Of a stretch of DNA of 64,000 bases, positions 18,994 to 28,210 are shown piece by piece (position 1 is the first letter of the stretch; each line of letters begins with the position of its first letter). A program made the position numbers and the translations under genes. The DNA is from Shinella sp. H4-D48 (GTDB lineage: Bacteria > Pseudomonadota > Alphaproteobacteria > Rhizobiales > Rhizobiaceae), in contig NZ_CP093339.1 of assembly GCF_022637395.1 (NCBI RefSeq), forward strand, positions 124,001 through 188,000. The letters run 5' to 3'. The notes beneath the pieces were generated by a model. It worked only from the letters and a program-made list of their open reading frames with translations. It was not told the origin of the DNA and did not search any database.

Positions 18994-21414
18994 ATGCATA
19001 CGAATTTTTCTGTCAGGGCGATGCTTCTGGCCGGAACCGCCGCTTTCGCGTTTGCTGCTCCGATGCTGGGGCGTGCTCCGGCATTTGCACAAGCGCAGTC
19101 TACGGCGCGCCCCATCAGCGTGCCGGCCGGTCCACTCACGCCGGCGCTGAACAGCCTTGCCGCCCAGACAGGCCTCCAGATTCTCTATGACGCCTCCCTG
19201 GCGAACGGAAAATCGACGGCTGGGGCAAGCGGCAGCTTGACGCCGGAGCAGGCCCTGAGCGCGATACTGGCGGGGACCGGTGTCGACGCACGGTTTGCCG
19301 GAAGCAATCAGGTGACGCTGAGTGCGGACACGGCGGGAACTGGGGTCACAGCGGGCGCGGGCGAGGAGGGGGCGACGCTCCTCGAAGCAATCACACTCTA
19401 CGGTGCCCGCGACGCAACGACGCTCAACGACACGACCGCGAGCGTCGGGATCGTCGATGCCCGGGCAATTCAGAACGGCCAGATCAGGCATACGCAGGAT
19501 GCCTACCGTCGCCTTGCCAACGTGTTGGACAGTGCGACTGTGAATTCCGGCTTTGTCATTCGCGGCATGAGTTCGGAAGGTTTCGTGCCGGGCGGCGCGC
19601 CGGTCGGCTCGCTCTACGTGGATGGCATTCTCCAGACCCGCTACAATGCACGCTTTGGCGCAAGAAACCTTTGGGACGTCGAGCAGGTAGAGGTCTATCG
19701 CGGCCCCCAATCGACGCTTTCCGGCCGCGCTGCCATGTCGGGTGCGGTCTATGTAAAGTCGAAGGATCCGACCTTCGATAGGGAAGTGGAGCTTTCCAGC
19801 ACTGTCGGTAGCAACAATCTGGTGGGCGGCGCCTTCGTCGTGAACACGCCCTTGGTCGAGGACCAGATCGCCTTGCGCATAGCTGGTGCGTTCGAGCGGT
19901 CCCGTTCCGACGTCGACTATTCGAACTTCCAGCATTATGCGGGCTATGGCGACCTGACGAGGGATATCAGCGGCACCATAAGGGCCAAGATGCTGATCGA
20001 GCCCTCCGAAATGCCGGAGACCCGCGCGGTCGTGACCTATTCCTATTCAAAGGACCGTCCCAACGACCGTCTGGTCGGGCTTGATGACGGGCGCGGCGAT
20101 TTCAACAACAATCCTGATACCTACACCGAATATCGCTGGACCGAGGTGCACAATCTCGGCCTTGAAGTGACGCACGACTTCTCCGATGCGTTGCGCTTCA
20201 CCTCGCAGACGGGTTTCCAGTACGGTATCAACAAACGGCGCTCCGTCGATAGCGATACGCCTGGCTACATAACGGGCATCTGGGGTACGGACGACGATTC
20301 CATTTTTACCCAGGAGCTGCGCCTCAATTACGAAGCGGATCGCTGGAAATGGGTCGCCGGCGTCTTCGGCAGCCACCAGGTCTTCGACGGCACATCGCGC
20401 TTCATTGCGGAGCCTTATCCGGATTTCATGCCGGGCGTCATCTATCAGCTCGATGACGACCAGAACCGCCGGACGTCGAACTTCGCGGTTTTCGGCGAGG
20501 CGACCTATGAATTCTCGCCCACATGGTTTGCGACCGTTGGGGGGCGCCTGGACTATCTCAAGGAAAAGAATACCGAACTGAACTCGATGGTGCTCTACGG
20601 TATGGATCCGGCCTGGTCGCCGCCGAACGGCACATCGTCCTTCAACGAACTGAACTTCGTACCGAAAGTCGGTCTGGTAAAAGAGTTCGGCGATGACCAT
20701 AAGGTCGGCTTGACCTACTCACAGGGCTTCCGCTCGGGCGGCTCCTACGTCAACCGCAGCCTGGCTCCGATCTATACGATCGATACCTACGATCCGGAGT
20801 ACTCGCAGAGCTACGAGCTTTCCTACAAGGGCACATTGCTGGATGATCGCCTGACGCTGAATGCCAACCTCTTCTATACGAAGTATACGGATCAACAGGT
20901 CGAAATCCGGCCGCGCGCCGACATTCCGGGTTACCGCGTGACGGAAAACGCTGCATCTTCCCGCGCCTGGGGCTTCGAGATCGAACCGAATTATCAGATC
21001 ACGGACCAGTTCTCGGCCTTCGCCTCGATCGGCTATCTCAATACCAGGTTCCTTGAATGGCACCACGCCGGTCTTGGTGACCAGTCCGGAAAGGCGTTCC
21101 CGGAGGCGCCGGAGTGGACGCTCGGTTTCGGCGGGCGGTATGAGTTCGAAAACGGTGTCTATGTCGGCGCGGATGCCAAGTACACCACAGACTACAATTC
21201 GCGCTTCGGCACGAAGGGCATGTACAAGATCGATCCTCGTTTCCTCGTGAACGCGCAGGCCGGATTCAAGAAGGACAACTGGGAAATTACCGCCTTTGCG
21301 GAAAACCTGACCGATGAGAAGTATTTCACCATCATCGACCGGGATGCGGCCTTGCCTTTCGGCCAAGCCGGCGCGCGGCGGTCTTTCGGCATCAATTTAC
21401 GCACCAAGTTCTAA
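18994..21414 (+). CDS. TonB-dependent siderophore receptor with N-terminal signalling (STN) domain
   Basis: This 806-residue outer-membrane receptor has a signal peptide ending near AFAQA. Residues ~40-100 hold the secretin/TonB N-terminal domain (ISVPAGPLTPALNSLAAQTG...LSAILAGTGV), followed by a plug domain (GIVDARAIQNG, VEQVEVYRGPQSTLSGRAAMSG) and a long beta-barrel ending in Phe. ATG 18994 is chosen over TTG 18982 because GGGG sits at a suitable distance. The STN domain contacts a FecR-type protein and passes the ligand-bound signal inward; a FecI/FecR pair is encoded downstream. The ligand is probably a ferric siderophore, identity unknown. Confidence 0.94.
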   Translation: MHTNFSVRAMLLAGTAAFAFAAPMLGRAPAFAQAQSTARPISVPAGPLTPALNSLAAQTGLQILYDASLANGKSTAGASGSLTPEQALSAILAGTGVDARFAGSNQVTLSADTAGTGVTAGAGEEGATLLEAITLYGARDATTLNDTTASVGIVDARAIQNGQIRHTQDAYRRLANVLDSATVNSGFVIRGMSSEGFVPGGAPVGSLYVDGILQTRYNARFGARNLWDVEQVEVYRGPQSTLSGRAAMSGAVYVKSKDPTFDREVELSSTVGSNNLVGGAFVVNTPLVEDQIALRIAGAFERSRSDVDYSNFQHYAGYGDLTRDISGTIRAKMLIEPSEMPETRAVVTYSYSKDRPNDRLVGLDDGRGDFNNNPDTYTEYRWTEVHNLGLEVTHDFSDALRFTSQTGFQYGINKRRSVDSDTPGYITGIWGTDDDSIFTQELRLNYEADRWKWVAGVFGSHQVFDGTSRFIAEPYPDFMPGVIYQLDDDQNRRTSNFAVFGEATYEFSPTWFATVGGRLDYLKEKNTELNSMVLYGMDPAWSPPNGTSSFNELNFVPKVGLVKEFGDDHKVGLTYSQGFRSGGSYVNRSLAPIYTIDTYDPEYSQSYELSYKGTLLDDRLTLNANLFYTKYTDQQVEIRPRADIPGYRVTENAASSRAWGFEIEPNYQITDQFSAFASIGYLNTRFLEWHHAGLGDQSGKAFPEAPEWTLGFGGRYEFENGVYVGADAKYTTDYNSRFGTKGMYKIDPRFLVNAQAGFKKDNWEITAFAENLTDEKYFTIIDRDAALPFGQAGARRSFGINLRTKF

Positions 21415-21423
21415 AATCGGACG

Positions 21424-21439
21424 CGGGGCGACAGCCCCG
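21424..21439 (+). promoter_or_regulatory. GC-rich hairpin between receptor and binding-protein genes
   Basis: CGGGGC-GACA-GCCCCG is a perfect 6-bp stem with a tetraloop, ten bases after the receptor stop. No T-tract follows, so a strong intrinsic terminator is unlikely. Such intercistronic hairpins can stabilise upstream mRNA or attenuate downstream expression, giving more receptor than transporter. Confidence 0.5.
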
Positions 21440-21475
21440 TAATCCCGCCGTTCGTTCCTCTGAAATGGGTCCGTC

Positions 21476-22399
21476 TTGCGTCTTTACCTGATCGTCATGT
21501 GCCTCTTGCCTCTCATCTCGTCGGCCAATGCTGCCTGCCAGGGACGGGAGATAACGGAAGGCATCTACAACCCGCCTGTCTGCGTTCCGGCGGAGGCCAG
21601 GCGGATCGTCACGCTCGATCCGTTGCTGACGCTCGGCCTTCTCATCGAACTCGAGGCGCCTGTCATTGCCACACCTTACATGGCGATTGCGGACAAGCAG
21701 GTTCTGGATGTCGTCAAGAAGGCAAAAATGGTGGATCTCGGAAATCCGCGCGAACCGAGCCTGGAGCGCGTCGTCGCTTTGAAGCCGGATCTCATCATCG
21801 GCAGCACAGAGGCCCATGCCGCGATTTATGAGACGGTTTCGAAGATCGCTCCGACGGTTTTCCTCGATCACACCGACTGGAAGGAATATCGCCGACGCGT
21901 CGCGCGGATAACCGGCCGTGAGGGCGTGGCAGAGGACGCGCTTGCACGCTATGAAACGCGCGTTGCCTCGATCCGCGAACGTATGAAGGACAAGGATCTC
22001 ACCGTCTCCGCCGTCCGCTTCGCACCGGACCGTTTCGTCGTCTTTCTCGACGGCCCTTCCGCCTATGCGCCCTTCTCGGTCCTGCATGACGCCGGCGTGA
22101 AGCGCACGGCCTACGAGACGGTGACCGACGGCACAATCGTCAAACGGCCCGATTGGGAGGAGCTTGCCAATCTCGATGGCGATGTCCTGCTCTATGTATC
22201 CGCCAGTGGTTTCGAGAGCGGCCCGGACGATGCGCTAGAGAAAGAGGTGACAAGCAATCCGCTCTGGCAGCTGCTGCCCGCGGTGCAGAACGGCCGCGCC
22301 CATCGCGTCGATCGAGCAACATGGCAGAGCTTTCACGGTATTGCCTCCGCACACCGCATCCTTGACGATATCGAGCGCTACATCCTGGCAGAGCAATGA
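21476..22399 (+). CDS. Periplasmic iron-siderophore-binding protein (FecB/FhuD-like)
   Basis: The 307-residue protein has a Sec signal peptide cleaved near SSANA and a PeripBP_2-type fold typical of ferric-siderophore and B12 binding proteins. Conserved segments include RRIVTLDPLLTL, LEAPVIATP, GNPREPSLERVVALKPDLIIGS and a C-terminal AHRVDRATW block. No lipobox Cys follows the signal, so it is probably soluble. TTG 21476 is the only start that keeps the signal peptide; ATG 21497 would cut into it. Its stop overlaps the next start (ATGA). It hands the ferric ligand to the permease pair. Confidence 0.88.
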   Translation: MRLYLIVMCLLPLISSANAACQGREITEGIYNPPVCVPAEARRIVTLDPLLTLGLLIELEAPVIATPYMAIADKQVLDVVKKAKMVDLGNPREPSLERVVALKPDLIIGSTEAHAAIYETVSKIAPTVFLDHTDWKEYRRRVARITGREGVAEDALARYETRVASIRERMKDKDLTVSAVRFAPDRFVVFLDGPSAYAPFSVLHDAGVKRTAYETVTDGTIVKRPDWEELANLDGDVLLYVSASGFESGPDDALEKEVTSNPLWQLLPAVQNGRAHRVDRATWQSFHGIASAHRILDDIERYILAEQ

Positions 22400-23442
22400 C
22401 AAGCCGGGGCAGGGTGGACATGGCGCGGCGGCGTGGTCGCGCGGCAAGGGATGGAGTGAGGTCTCTCGGCCTGCTCCTTCTTTTCTGTCTGCTCGTCGCC
22501 GCTACACTGTGGTCGGTTGCGACGGGCTCCACGCGCATTCCGCTTGCGACTGTGTGGGATGCGGTCAGCAGCTTCGATGGATCGCGGGAGCACCTTCTGA
22601 TCGTGATGATCCGCCTGCCGCGCGTGCTTGCGGCCGTGCTTGCGGGGAGTGCGCTTGCCGTTTCGGGTGCCGTCATGCAAGCCGTAACGAACAATCCCCT
22701 GGCGTCACCGGGGCTGCTCGGCATCAATGCCGGCGCGTCATTCGCGGTCGTGCTTGTCATCACGCTTTTTGGAGCGGGCAGCGGGGGCACCTTCATCTGG
22801 GTCGCCTTTGGTGGAGCTGCCCTCGCAGCTTTGCTTGTCCATGTCCTGGGATCGTTCGGAGCGGCGGGGCAGTCGACGATAGGGATCGTTATCGCCGGCG
22901 CGGTCGTCGCATCCTTCTTGACGGCGTTGACGAGTGCAGTCCTCATCTTCGACCAGAATACGTTGGACGCCGTTCGTCTGTGGACGGCGGGCTCCGTTTC
23001 CGGCCGGACGATGACGCAGAATGCCAGCGTGGCGCCCTATATCCTGGCAGGACTCTCAGCCGGTCTTCTCCTCGCACGCCATCTCGCAATCCTGAGCCTG
23101 GGGCGTGAAGCAGCGCGTTCACTCGGGCAGAACCAGGCGGTCTGGCGGACGGCTTCCATTGTCGTCGTCATCCTGCTGGCCGGCGGTGCCGTGGCGCTTG
23201 CAGGTCCCATCGGCTTTGTCGGGCTCGTCGTTCCCCATATCGTCCGGCTGGCGATCGGCGTCGATTATCGCTGGATCCTGCCCTTCAGCGCGATCGGTGG
23301 CGCGTTTCTTGTCGTTGTCGCCGATCTTGCCGGGCGCCTGATCTTTCACAGCCAGGACTTTCCCGTGGGTGTCACAACCGCACTGTTCGGCGCGCCGTTC
23401 TTTCTCTGGCTTGCGCGCAACCGGGCAGGGCGCCCGGCATGA
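22396..23442 (+). CDS. ABC transporter permease, FecCD family (first)
   Basis: This 348-residue polytopic protein has about nine hydrophobic segments. FecCD hallmarks are RLPRVLAAVLAGSALAVSGAVMQ, NPLASPGLLGINAGA and GPIGFVGLVVPHIVRL, the last being the ATPase-coupling loop region. It forms the inner-membrane channel with the second permease, powered by the ATPase at 24412. The start overlaps the binding-protein stop by four bases; ATG 22420 is an alternative start. Confidence 0.93.
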   Translation: MTSRGRVDMARRRGRAARDGVRSLGLLLLFCLLVAATLWSVATGSTRIPLATVWDAVSSFDGSREHLLIVMIRLPRVLAAVLAGSALAVSGAVMQAVTNNPLASPGLLGINAGASFAVVLVITLFGAGSGGTFIWVAFGGAALAALLVHVLGSFGAAGQSTIGIVIAGAVVASFLTALTSAVLIFDQNTLDAVRLWTAGSVSGRTMTQNASVAPYILAGLSAGLLLARHLAILSLGREAARSLGQNQAVWRTASIVVVILLAGGAVALAGPIGFVGLVVPHIVRLAIGVDYRWILPFSAIGGAFLVVVADLAGRLIFHSQDFPVGVTTALFGAPFFLWLARNRAGRPA

Positions 23443-24425
23443 CGCGTTGGTGTATTTTCCTTGTGATGGTCCTTGCCGGGCTGACTGTCGCCAGCCTTGC
23501 GCTCGGAGACGTCGCGTTGTCATGGCGGGACCTCTGGAAAACCCTGATCGGTGCACAAGACGCTGACCCGCAGAATGCCATGATCCTTTACGATCTGCGC
23601 CTGCCACGCGTCCTGCTCGCCGTTCTCGTCGGTGCTGCGCTTGCGGTTGCCGGTACGATCACGCTCGCGATCATGCGCAATCCTCTCGCCGAACCGGGCG
23701 TTCTCGGCATCAACAGCGGTGCAGCGGCTGCGGTGATGGCCGTCATCGTACTTCTGCAGGACCCACCCATGCTGCTTCTGCCTGCCGCCGGTTTCCTGGG
23801 CGCCGCGGCGATGGCGGCTGCCGTTTATCTTCTGTCGTGGCGCGGTGGCACATCGTCTCTGCGCATTATCCTGATCGGCATCGGTCTTGGTTCGCTTGCG
23901 AGCGCGGCCACGACCTTCCTCTCGGCTTTTGGCGAGATCGGCGATGTGCAGCGCGCGATGATCTGGCTCGCGGGCAGCGTCTACGACGCCGATCTGGTCA
24001 AGGTTCGCTTCCTGCTTGCCTGGCTGATCGTTCCGCTTGCACTGGCCTGGATGGCAACGCGGGAGCTGGACCTCATCCGCTTCGGAGATGAGACGGCGAA
24101 AAGCTTCGGGCAGCCGGTGGATCGGGTGCGCGGCTTCATGATCGTGCTCTGCACGCTCATCTCGGGCGCTGCCGTTGCCGCGGCGGGCCTGATCGGCTTT
24201 GTCGGGCTGGTCGCGCCGCACGTCGCAGGCCGCCTTGTCGGTCCGGCGCACGCGCGCATTCTTCCGGTCGCCGCCCTGTGCGGTGCGATCCTCGTCGTGG
24301 CCGCCGATCTCGTCGGCCGGCTGATCATCGCACCCATCCAGCTTCCGGCCGGCATCGTAACGGGTCTGATCGGCGCGCCCTTCTTCGCCTCTCTTTTATG
24401 GAAGCGCCACCATGCCCGAGGATGA
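23439..24425 (+). CDS. ABC transporter permease, FecCD family (second)
   Basis: The 328-residue permease is paralogous to the preceding gene, with LRLPRVLLAVLVGAALAVAG, NPLAEPGVLGINSGAAAAV and AGLIGFVGLVAPHVAGRLVG. The two form the heterodimeric channel of a ferric-siderophore importer. Start and stop overlap both neighbours (ATGA upstream, 14 bases downstream), so the unit is tightly coupled. Confidence 0.93.
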   Translation: MTRWCIFLVMVLAGLTVASLALGDVALSWRDLWKTLIGAQDADPQNAMILYDLRLPRVLLAVLVGAALAVAGTITLAIMRNPLAEPGVLGINSGAAAAVMAVIVLLQDPPMLLLPAAGFLGAAAMAAAVYLLSWRGGTSSLRIILIGIGLGSLASAATTFLSAFGEIGDVQRAMIWLAGSVYDADLVKVRFLLAWLIVPLALAWMATRELDLIRFGDETAKSFGQPVDRVRGFMIVLCTLISGAAVAAAGLIGFVGLVAPHVAGRLVGPAHARILPVAALCGAILVVAADLVGRLIIAPIQLPAGIVTGLIGAPFFASLLWKRHHARG

Positions 24426-25209
24426 ACACACCGTGCCGGCAAAGCTCGTCGCACAGGACGTAGCGATCGCCTATGGTGATCACCGCATCGTCGCGGACCT
24501 CGATCTCTTGCTGCCGGAACGACGGTTCACGGCGCTCATCGGCCCCAATGGCAGTGGCAAGTCCACTATTTTGCGCAGTCTGGCGGGGCTGAAGGCGCCC
24601 TCGCCCGGCTCCATCCTCCTGGATGGCAGGAGTATCGAAACGCTCAGCACGCGGGAGATGGCGCGTCGTGTGGGCGTTCTTCTTCAAGGCCCTGTGGCCC
24701 CCGACGGGCTGACTGTCCGCGATCTCGTGCAGCATGGACGTTATCCGCACCGCTCCCTCTTCGGACGATGGTCGGAAGGGGACCAATCGGCCTGTGATGA
24801 GGCCCTTATGCTGACAGGGATGACGACATTGGCCGACGCTACCCTCGAGACGCTTTCCGGCGGCCAGCGACAGCGCGCATGGATTGCGATGACATTGGCC
24901 CAGCATGGTGATGTTTTGCTGTTGGACGAGCCGACTACCTATCTTGATCTGGCGCACCAGATCGAATTGATGAACCTGATCACCATTCTCGTCCGCGATC
25001 ACGGCAAGACCGTCGTTGCCGTACTGCATGATCTCAACCAGGCGGCGCGCTATGCGGATCACATCGTCCTGCTGAAAGGCGGAAAGATTCGCGCGGCGGG
25101 GCCTCCATATGATGTGATCTCGCAGGAGGCTATTGCCGAGGTGTTCGGGGTACGATCCCTCGTCATCCGCGATCCCGTGGCGGGCACGCCCCTTTGCATC
25201 CCGTTGTAG
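24412..25209 (+). CDS. ABC transporter ATPase (FecE/FepC-like)
   Basis: This 265-residue nucleotide-binding subunit has Walker A GPNGSGKST, the signature LSGGQRQRAW, Walker B VLLLDEPTTYLDL and the switch His in VLHDLNQAARYAD. The LDLAHQIE segment is typical of the iron-siderophore group. It energises the two FecCD permeases encoded immediately upstream and overlaps the second one by 14 bases. Confidence 0.94.
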   Translation: MPEDEHTVPAKLVAQDVAIAYGDHRIVADLDLLLPERRFTALIGPNGSGKSTILRSLAGLKAPSPGSILLDGRSIETLSTREMARRVGVLLQGPVAPDGLTVRDLVQHGRYPHRSLFGRWSEGDQSACDEALMLTGMTTLADATLETLSGGQRQRAWIAMTLAQHGDVLLLDEPTTYLDLAHQIELMNLITILVRDHGKTVVAVLHDLNQAARYADHIVLLKGGKIRAAGPPYDVISQEAIAEVFGVRSLVIRDPVAGTPLCIPL

Positions 25210-25302
25210 CGCTGCCGGCGTTGCGGAAATATCACGCTCTCCGGCATTCTGTGGTCTATGCCACCAGCTCGCAGTTCGAGCGCTGAAAGAATTCTGACAA
25301 CG

Positions 25303-25339
25303 AAATCAGACATAAAGATGAGTTTTTTTGTCTTGATTT
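25303..25339. promoter_or_regulatory. Imperfect inverted repeat in the AT-rich gap before the sigma-factor gene
   Basis: AAATCA-GACA (25303-25312) pairs with TGTC-T-TGATTT (25329-25339) with one bulged base. It lies inside the 266-base gap between the ATPase and the ECF sigma factor, the most AT-rich part of this locus. It could be an operator of an iron regulator or simply a hairpin. Position, not a known consensus, is the only support. Confidence 0.3.
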
Positions 25340-25475
25340 AACTGAAGGGCTGCCTGAATTCTAAGCCACTGCACTTGCACGCATTTTACGGAATCGGTAG
25401 CTGTTTGTCGAAGGCCTGAAAATCTCTTTAGCGTCAAACACCGGGCCATCGGATGCGACCGAGAACAGAGCGTCG

Positions 25476-26024
25476 ATGCCAAACTCATCCTCTCCCCTCA
25501 ATTGGGATTCCCTTGATAGCAACGATCTGCTCAACCGCGCCATGGAGGCCTACTACGCCGACATGACGAGGGCCGTGCGGCGCAAGGGGCACCCGCTTTC
25601 AACCGCCAGGGATGTCGTCCACGACCTCTATATCAAGCTGGCGGCCAAGCCCGATGTCCTGCGGCAGAAGCGTTCCATCAAGGCCTTCCTGTGCCGATCC
25701 GCCATCAATCTGGGTATCGACCGGCTGCGGCGCGAAAATCGGGAGGCGTGGCTTTTTTCAGGTACGGAGAAGGAGGCGCTCACTATCGCCTGCGTGGGCC
25801 CGGCACCCGACAGGGCGCTCGAGATCGAGGCGCGTATCGCCGTTCTCCGCGAAGCCATAGCGGAGCTGCCCGAACGTCGACGCGTTGTCTTCATCCTGCA
25901 TCGGCTGCACCATCTTTCGCCCGATGAGATTTCGACGAAGCTCAGGATTTCCCGCAACATGGTCGATCGGCATCTGCGCCGGGCGTTCGCGCATTGCCTC
26001 GACCGTCTTCTTTGCATCGATTAA
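25476..26024 (+). CDS. ECF sigma factor, FecI type
   Basis: The 182-residue protein has sigma region 2 (residues ~20-90, with ARDVVHDLYIKLAAKP and the INLGIDRLRREN recognition segment) and region 4 (residues ~125-180, with AIAELPERRRVVFILHRLHHLSPDEIS and LRISRNMVDRHLRRA). Short size and lack of regions 1 and 3 define an ECF factor. The FecR-type gene follows 61 bases later and an STN-bearing receptor lies upstream, so it should direct transcription of the receptor operon when the receptor is occupied. It is preceded by a long gap and may have its own iron-controlled promoter. Confidence 0.93.
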   Translation: MPNSSSPLNWDSLDSNDLLNRAMEAYYADMTRAVRRKGHPLSTARDVVHDLYIKLAAKPDVLRQKRSIKAFLCRSAINLGIDRLRRENREAWLFSGTEKEALTIACVGPAPDRALEIEARIAVLREAIAELPERRRVVFILHRLHHLSPDEISTKLRISRNMVDRHLRRAFAHCLDRLLCID

Positions 26025-26085
26025 GAGTCCCGAACAGGCATTGCCGATCGTCTACCAAGCAGGATCGAGGCTCCAGGAGAAGTCG

Positions 26086-27036
26086 ATGCGGAGCACCCGT
26101 GCCAATCAAATTCAGCGAAAGCGCAATCGGGAGGCGACGGATTGGCTTCTGCGTAATCGCGATCCCGGGCAGTCTGCCGAGGAGAGGGCACATTTCGAGG
26201 ATTGGATGAAAGATCCCGGAAACTGTCGCACATACCAGGTCGCAGAAGGCCTGATCGGCGACGCGCGCGCAGCCATTCAGTCCGATCCAGCGCTACGCAA
26301 CATCCGGACGGAAGCGCGCAGCCGTGCGAAGCCGGTCTTGTCATGCCTTCTGGTGATGGCCTGCGCTGCGACAGCGTTCTTCGCCTTCGATGGCCCCATG
26401 CGCCTCCAAGCCGATGCGCTCTCGAGCGTTGACGACATGCCGGCTCTGACGCTTGAGGACGGCTCTGTCGTGCAGTTGAATGCGTCGTCCGCGATTGCTG
26501 TCGATTTCGATGGGAAGCGTCGAACAGTGCGCCTGTTGCGCGGACAGGCGTTCTTTCAGGTCGCGCCTGCACCCGGCAGGCCGTTTACCGTGGAAGCCGG
26601 GGATACCCGCGTAACGGCCCTCGGTACAGCATTCGATGTCCGGTACGGTGCCCATGATACAGGCGTAACGGTCACCGAACATACGGTTCTGGTCGAGCCG
26701 GGCGGCGCGGGTTCGGCGTCGATGCGCGTTTCCGAGGGGGAGCAGGCCACCTATGACCGCGCCAGCGGAACAATGAATATGCGTCCGGTGGACGACCTCA
26801 CTGCTCTTGCCTGGCAGCGCGGACAACTCGCCGTGGAGAACGCACCGCTGTCCTATGTCATCGAAGAGATCAGTCGCCATTTCTCCGGCCGTATTGTCCT
26901 TGCAGGAAAGGGGCTCTCCGATCGCCGGGTCAGCGGCACGATAACTGTCTCCGATACGGCGGCAGCCCTGTCCTTCCTTCACCAGGCGCTCGGCGTGAAG
27001 GTGATGCAGGTCGGTCCACTCGTCGTCATCCGGTGA
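26086..27036 (+). CDS. FecR-type anti-sigma/signal transducer
   Basis: This 316-residue inner-membrane protein has an N-terminal cytoplasmic DUF4880-like segment (REATDWLLRNRDPGQSAEER), a single membrane span near residues 80-100 and a periplasmic FecR domain (VQLNASSAIAVDF, GQAFFQVAP, PFTVEAGDTRVTALGTAFDV). The C-terminal subdomain (ISRHFSGRIVLAG...RVSGTI) should contact the receptor STN domain. ATG 26086 with AGGAGAA just upstream is preferred over the longer frame from 25885, which overlaps the sigma gene. Confidence 0.93.
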   Translation: MRSTRANQIQRKRNREATDWLLRNRDPGQSAEERAHFEDWMKDPGNCRTYQVAEGLIGDARAAIQSDPALRNIRTEARSRAKPVLSCLLVMACAATAFFAFDGPMRLQADALSSVDDMPALTLEDGSVVQLNASSAIAVDFDGKRRTVRLLRGQAFFQVAPAPGRPFTVEAGDTRVTALGTAFDVRYGAHDTGVTVTEHTVLVEPGGAGSASMRVSEGEQATYDRASGTMNMRPVDDLTALAWQRGQLAVENAPLSYVIEEISRHFSGRIVLAGKGLSDRRVSGTITVSDTAAALSFLHQALGVKVMQVGPLVVIR

Positions 27037-27092
27037 TGCGGATCAGAGGTTCCGCCGTTTCGAGACGTAGCAATCTGTTTAGGAGCAATAGT

Positions 27093-27389
27093 GTGATTAG
27101 AACGACCGCCGTAGTGAAGACCGAATTTGCCTCTAAGTATCTCGTGCAGATGTGCAAGCATTTCGCCCACAAGGTGGATGTCGAGTATACCGATACCCAT
27201 GGCGAGTGCCGTTTTGATAATGGCATTGCAATGTTCGACGCAGACGCGGCGTGCCTGCATCTGGCCGTTGAGGGAACAACCGAGGAGGCCGTCACCTGGG
27301 CTCAGTCGGTTCTCGAAAGTCACCTGCTACGCTTTGCCTTTCGAGAGCATTTGGAGGGCCTCGCCTGGCACCGCTCAGATGGAGCCTAA
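27093..27389 (+). CDS. DUF2218 domain protein
   Basis: The 98-residue protein begins at GTG 27093, preceded by AGGAG at 27081-27085; the frame back to 27033 overlaps fecR but has no better start. Segments such as YLVQMCKHFAHKVDVEY, ECRFDNGIAMFDADAACLHL and the C-terminal FREHLEGLAWHR fit DUF2218, a small family often beside siderophore-uptake genes. Function is unknown; a role in cytoplasmic handling of the imported iron complex is speculation from context. It is the last gene of the Fec-like locus. Confidence 0.82.
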   Translation: MIRTTAVVKTEFASKYLVQMCKHFAHKVDVEYTDTHGECRFDNGIAMFDADAACLHLAVEGTTEEAVTWAQSVLESHLLRFAFREHLEGLAWHRSDGA

Positions 27390-27429
27390 CAAAACATTCC
27401 AAACTGCTCAGACAATCAGAGCTACCTTT

Positions 27430-28133
27430 TTTAGCTTCTCTCGGTGCGGCAGAAACGCCGCCATGTCCTTCACAACCCTGCGCGACTGGAGCGAGCGTAA
27501 GGGCAGCACCGACGCGGAAGTGGATTCTGCCAGCGTGGCAATGCTGGGCAGGGTGCGGTAGAGGGAGAAATACTCGTCATGAAACCGCCCGCGATCGGCG
27601 AGCTCAGAACGACGTCCGGCTTTGCGTCGCGCCTCATCGATCGCGGTGCAAACGGGCCGGAAGCACTGCAGAAGGCTTCTGAGATGCTCGTGCGGTTAGC
27701 AGGCGACAGCAAGCTCTTGCAAGACGTCCGAATGGATGGACTGCCGAGCGGGCCAAGCGTCGGCCTTCACATCGACCGTGCGAAAGCCGGCGCGTTGGGT
27801 GTAAACTTTTCAACGATAAGCAACACGTTCGCCGCCGCCGCAAGCTCGACCTGCATCGATAATTTTCCGCGTGCGGAACAGCTCCAGGCATCGCGCCTTC
27901 TTCTGCGGCCCATCGTGATGACGTCGCTCGCCTTCACGTTGGGCATCGTGCCGCTTGTCATTGCCAAAGGTCCGAGCTCGGAGACACAGAACGCGATGGG
28001 GACAGGCCTCTTCGGCGGTATGATCACGGCCACTGTTCTCGCTGTCCTCTTCGTGCCGGTCTTCTTCGCGTCGATCATGCGATTTGCCGAGTGCAAGACA
28101 TTGCATCAAGCTGCCGGGGCGGTCAGACAGTGA
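27430..28133 (+). pseudogene. Decayed RND efflux pump (AcrB-like) gene: frameshift and internal deletion
   Basis: From 27430 one frame reads [25 protein letters not shown], like the periplasmic porter region of AcrB, and stops at 27561. The similarity resumes in another frame from about 27579 ([21 protein letters not shown], then [16 protein letters not shown]). Near 27885 it jumps directly to the C-terminal membrane region ([40 protein letters not shown]). Roughly 200 residues between these parts and everything before the first part are missing. It cannot encode a working pump. The 184-residue frame 27579-28133 may still be translated but would be a non-functional fragment. Confidence 0.82.
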
Positions 28134-28210
28134 AAACGCGCTCGGACCGCGCATGAGAACAGGAAAACACTTATCCTGTAACTTCTCGAACTCAGTTTTG
28201 GAGAAAACAA

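Noticed and set aside
18916-19935. Minus-strand frame opposite the TonB receptor start
   Set aside because: It covers the signal peptide and STN region of a clear receptor gene and has no recognisable domain.
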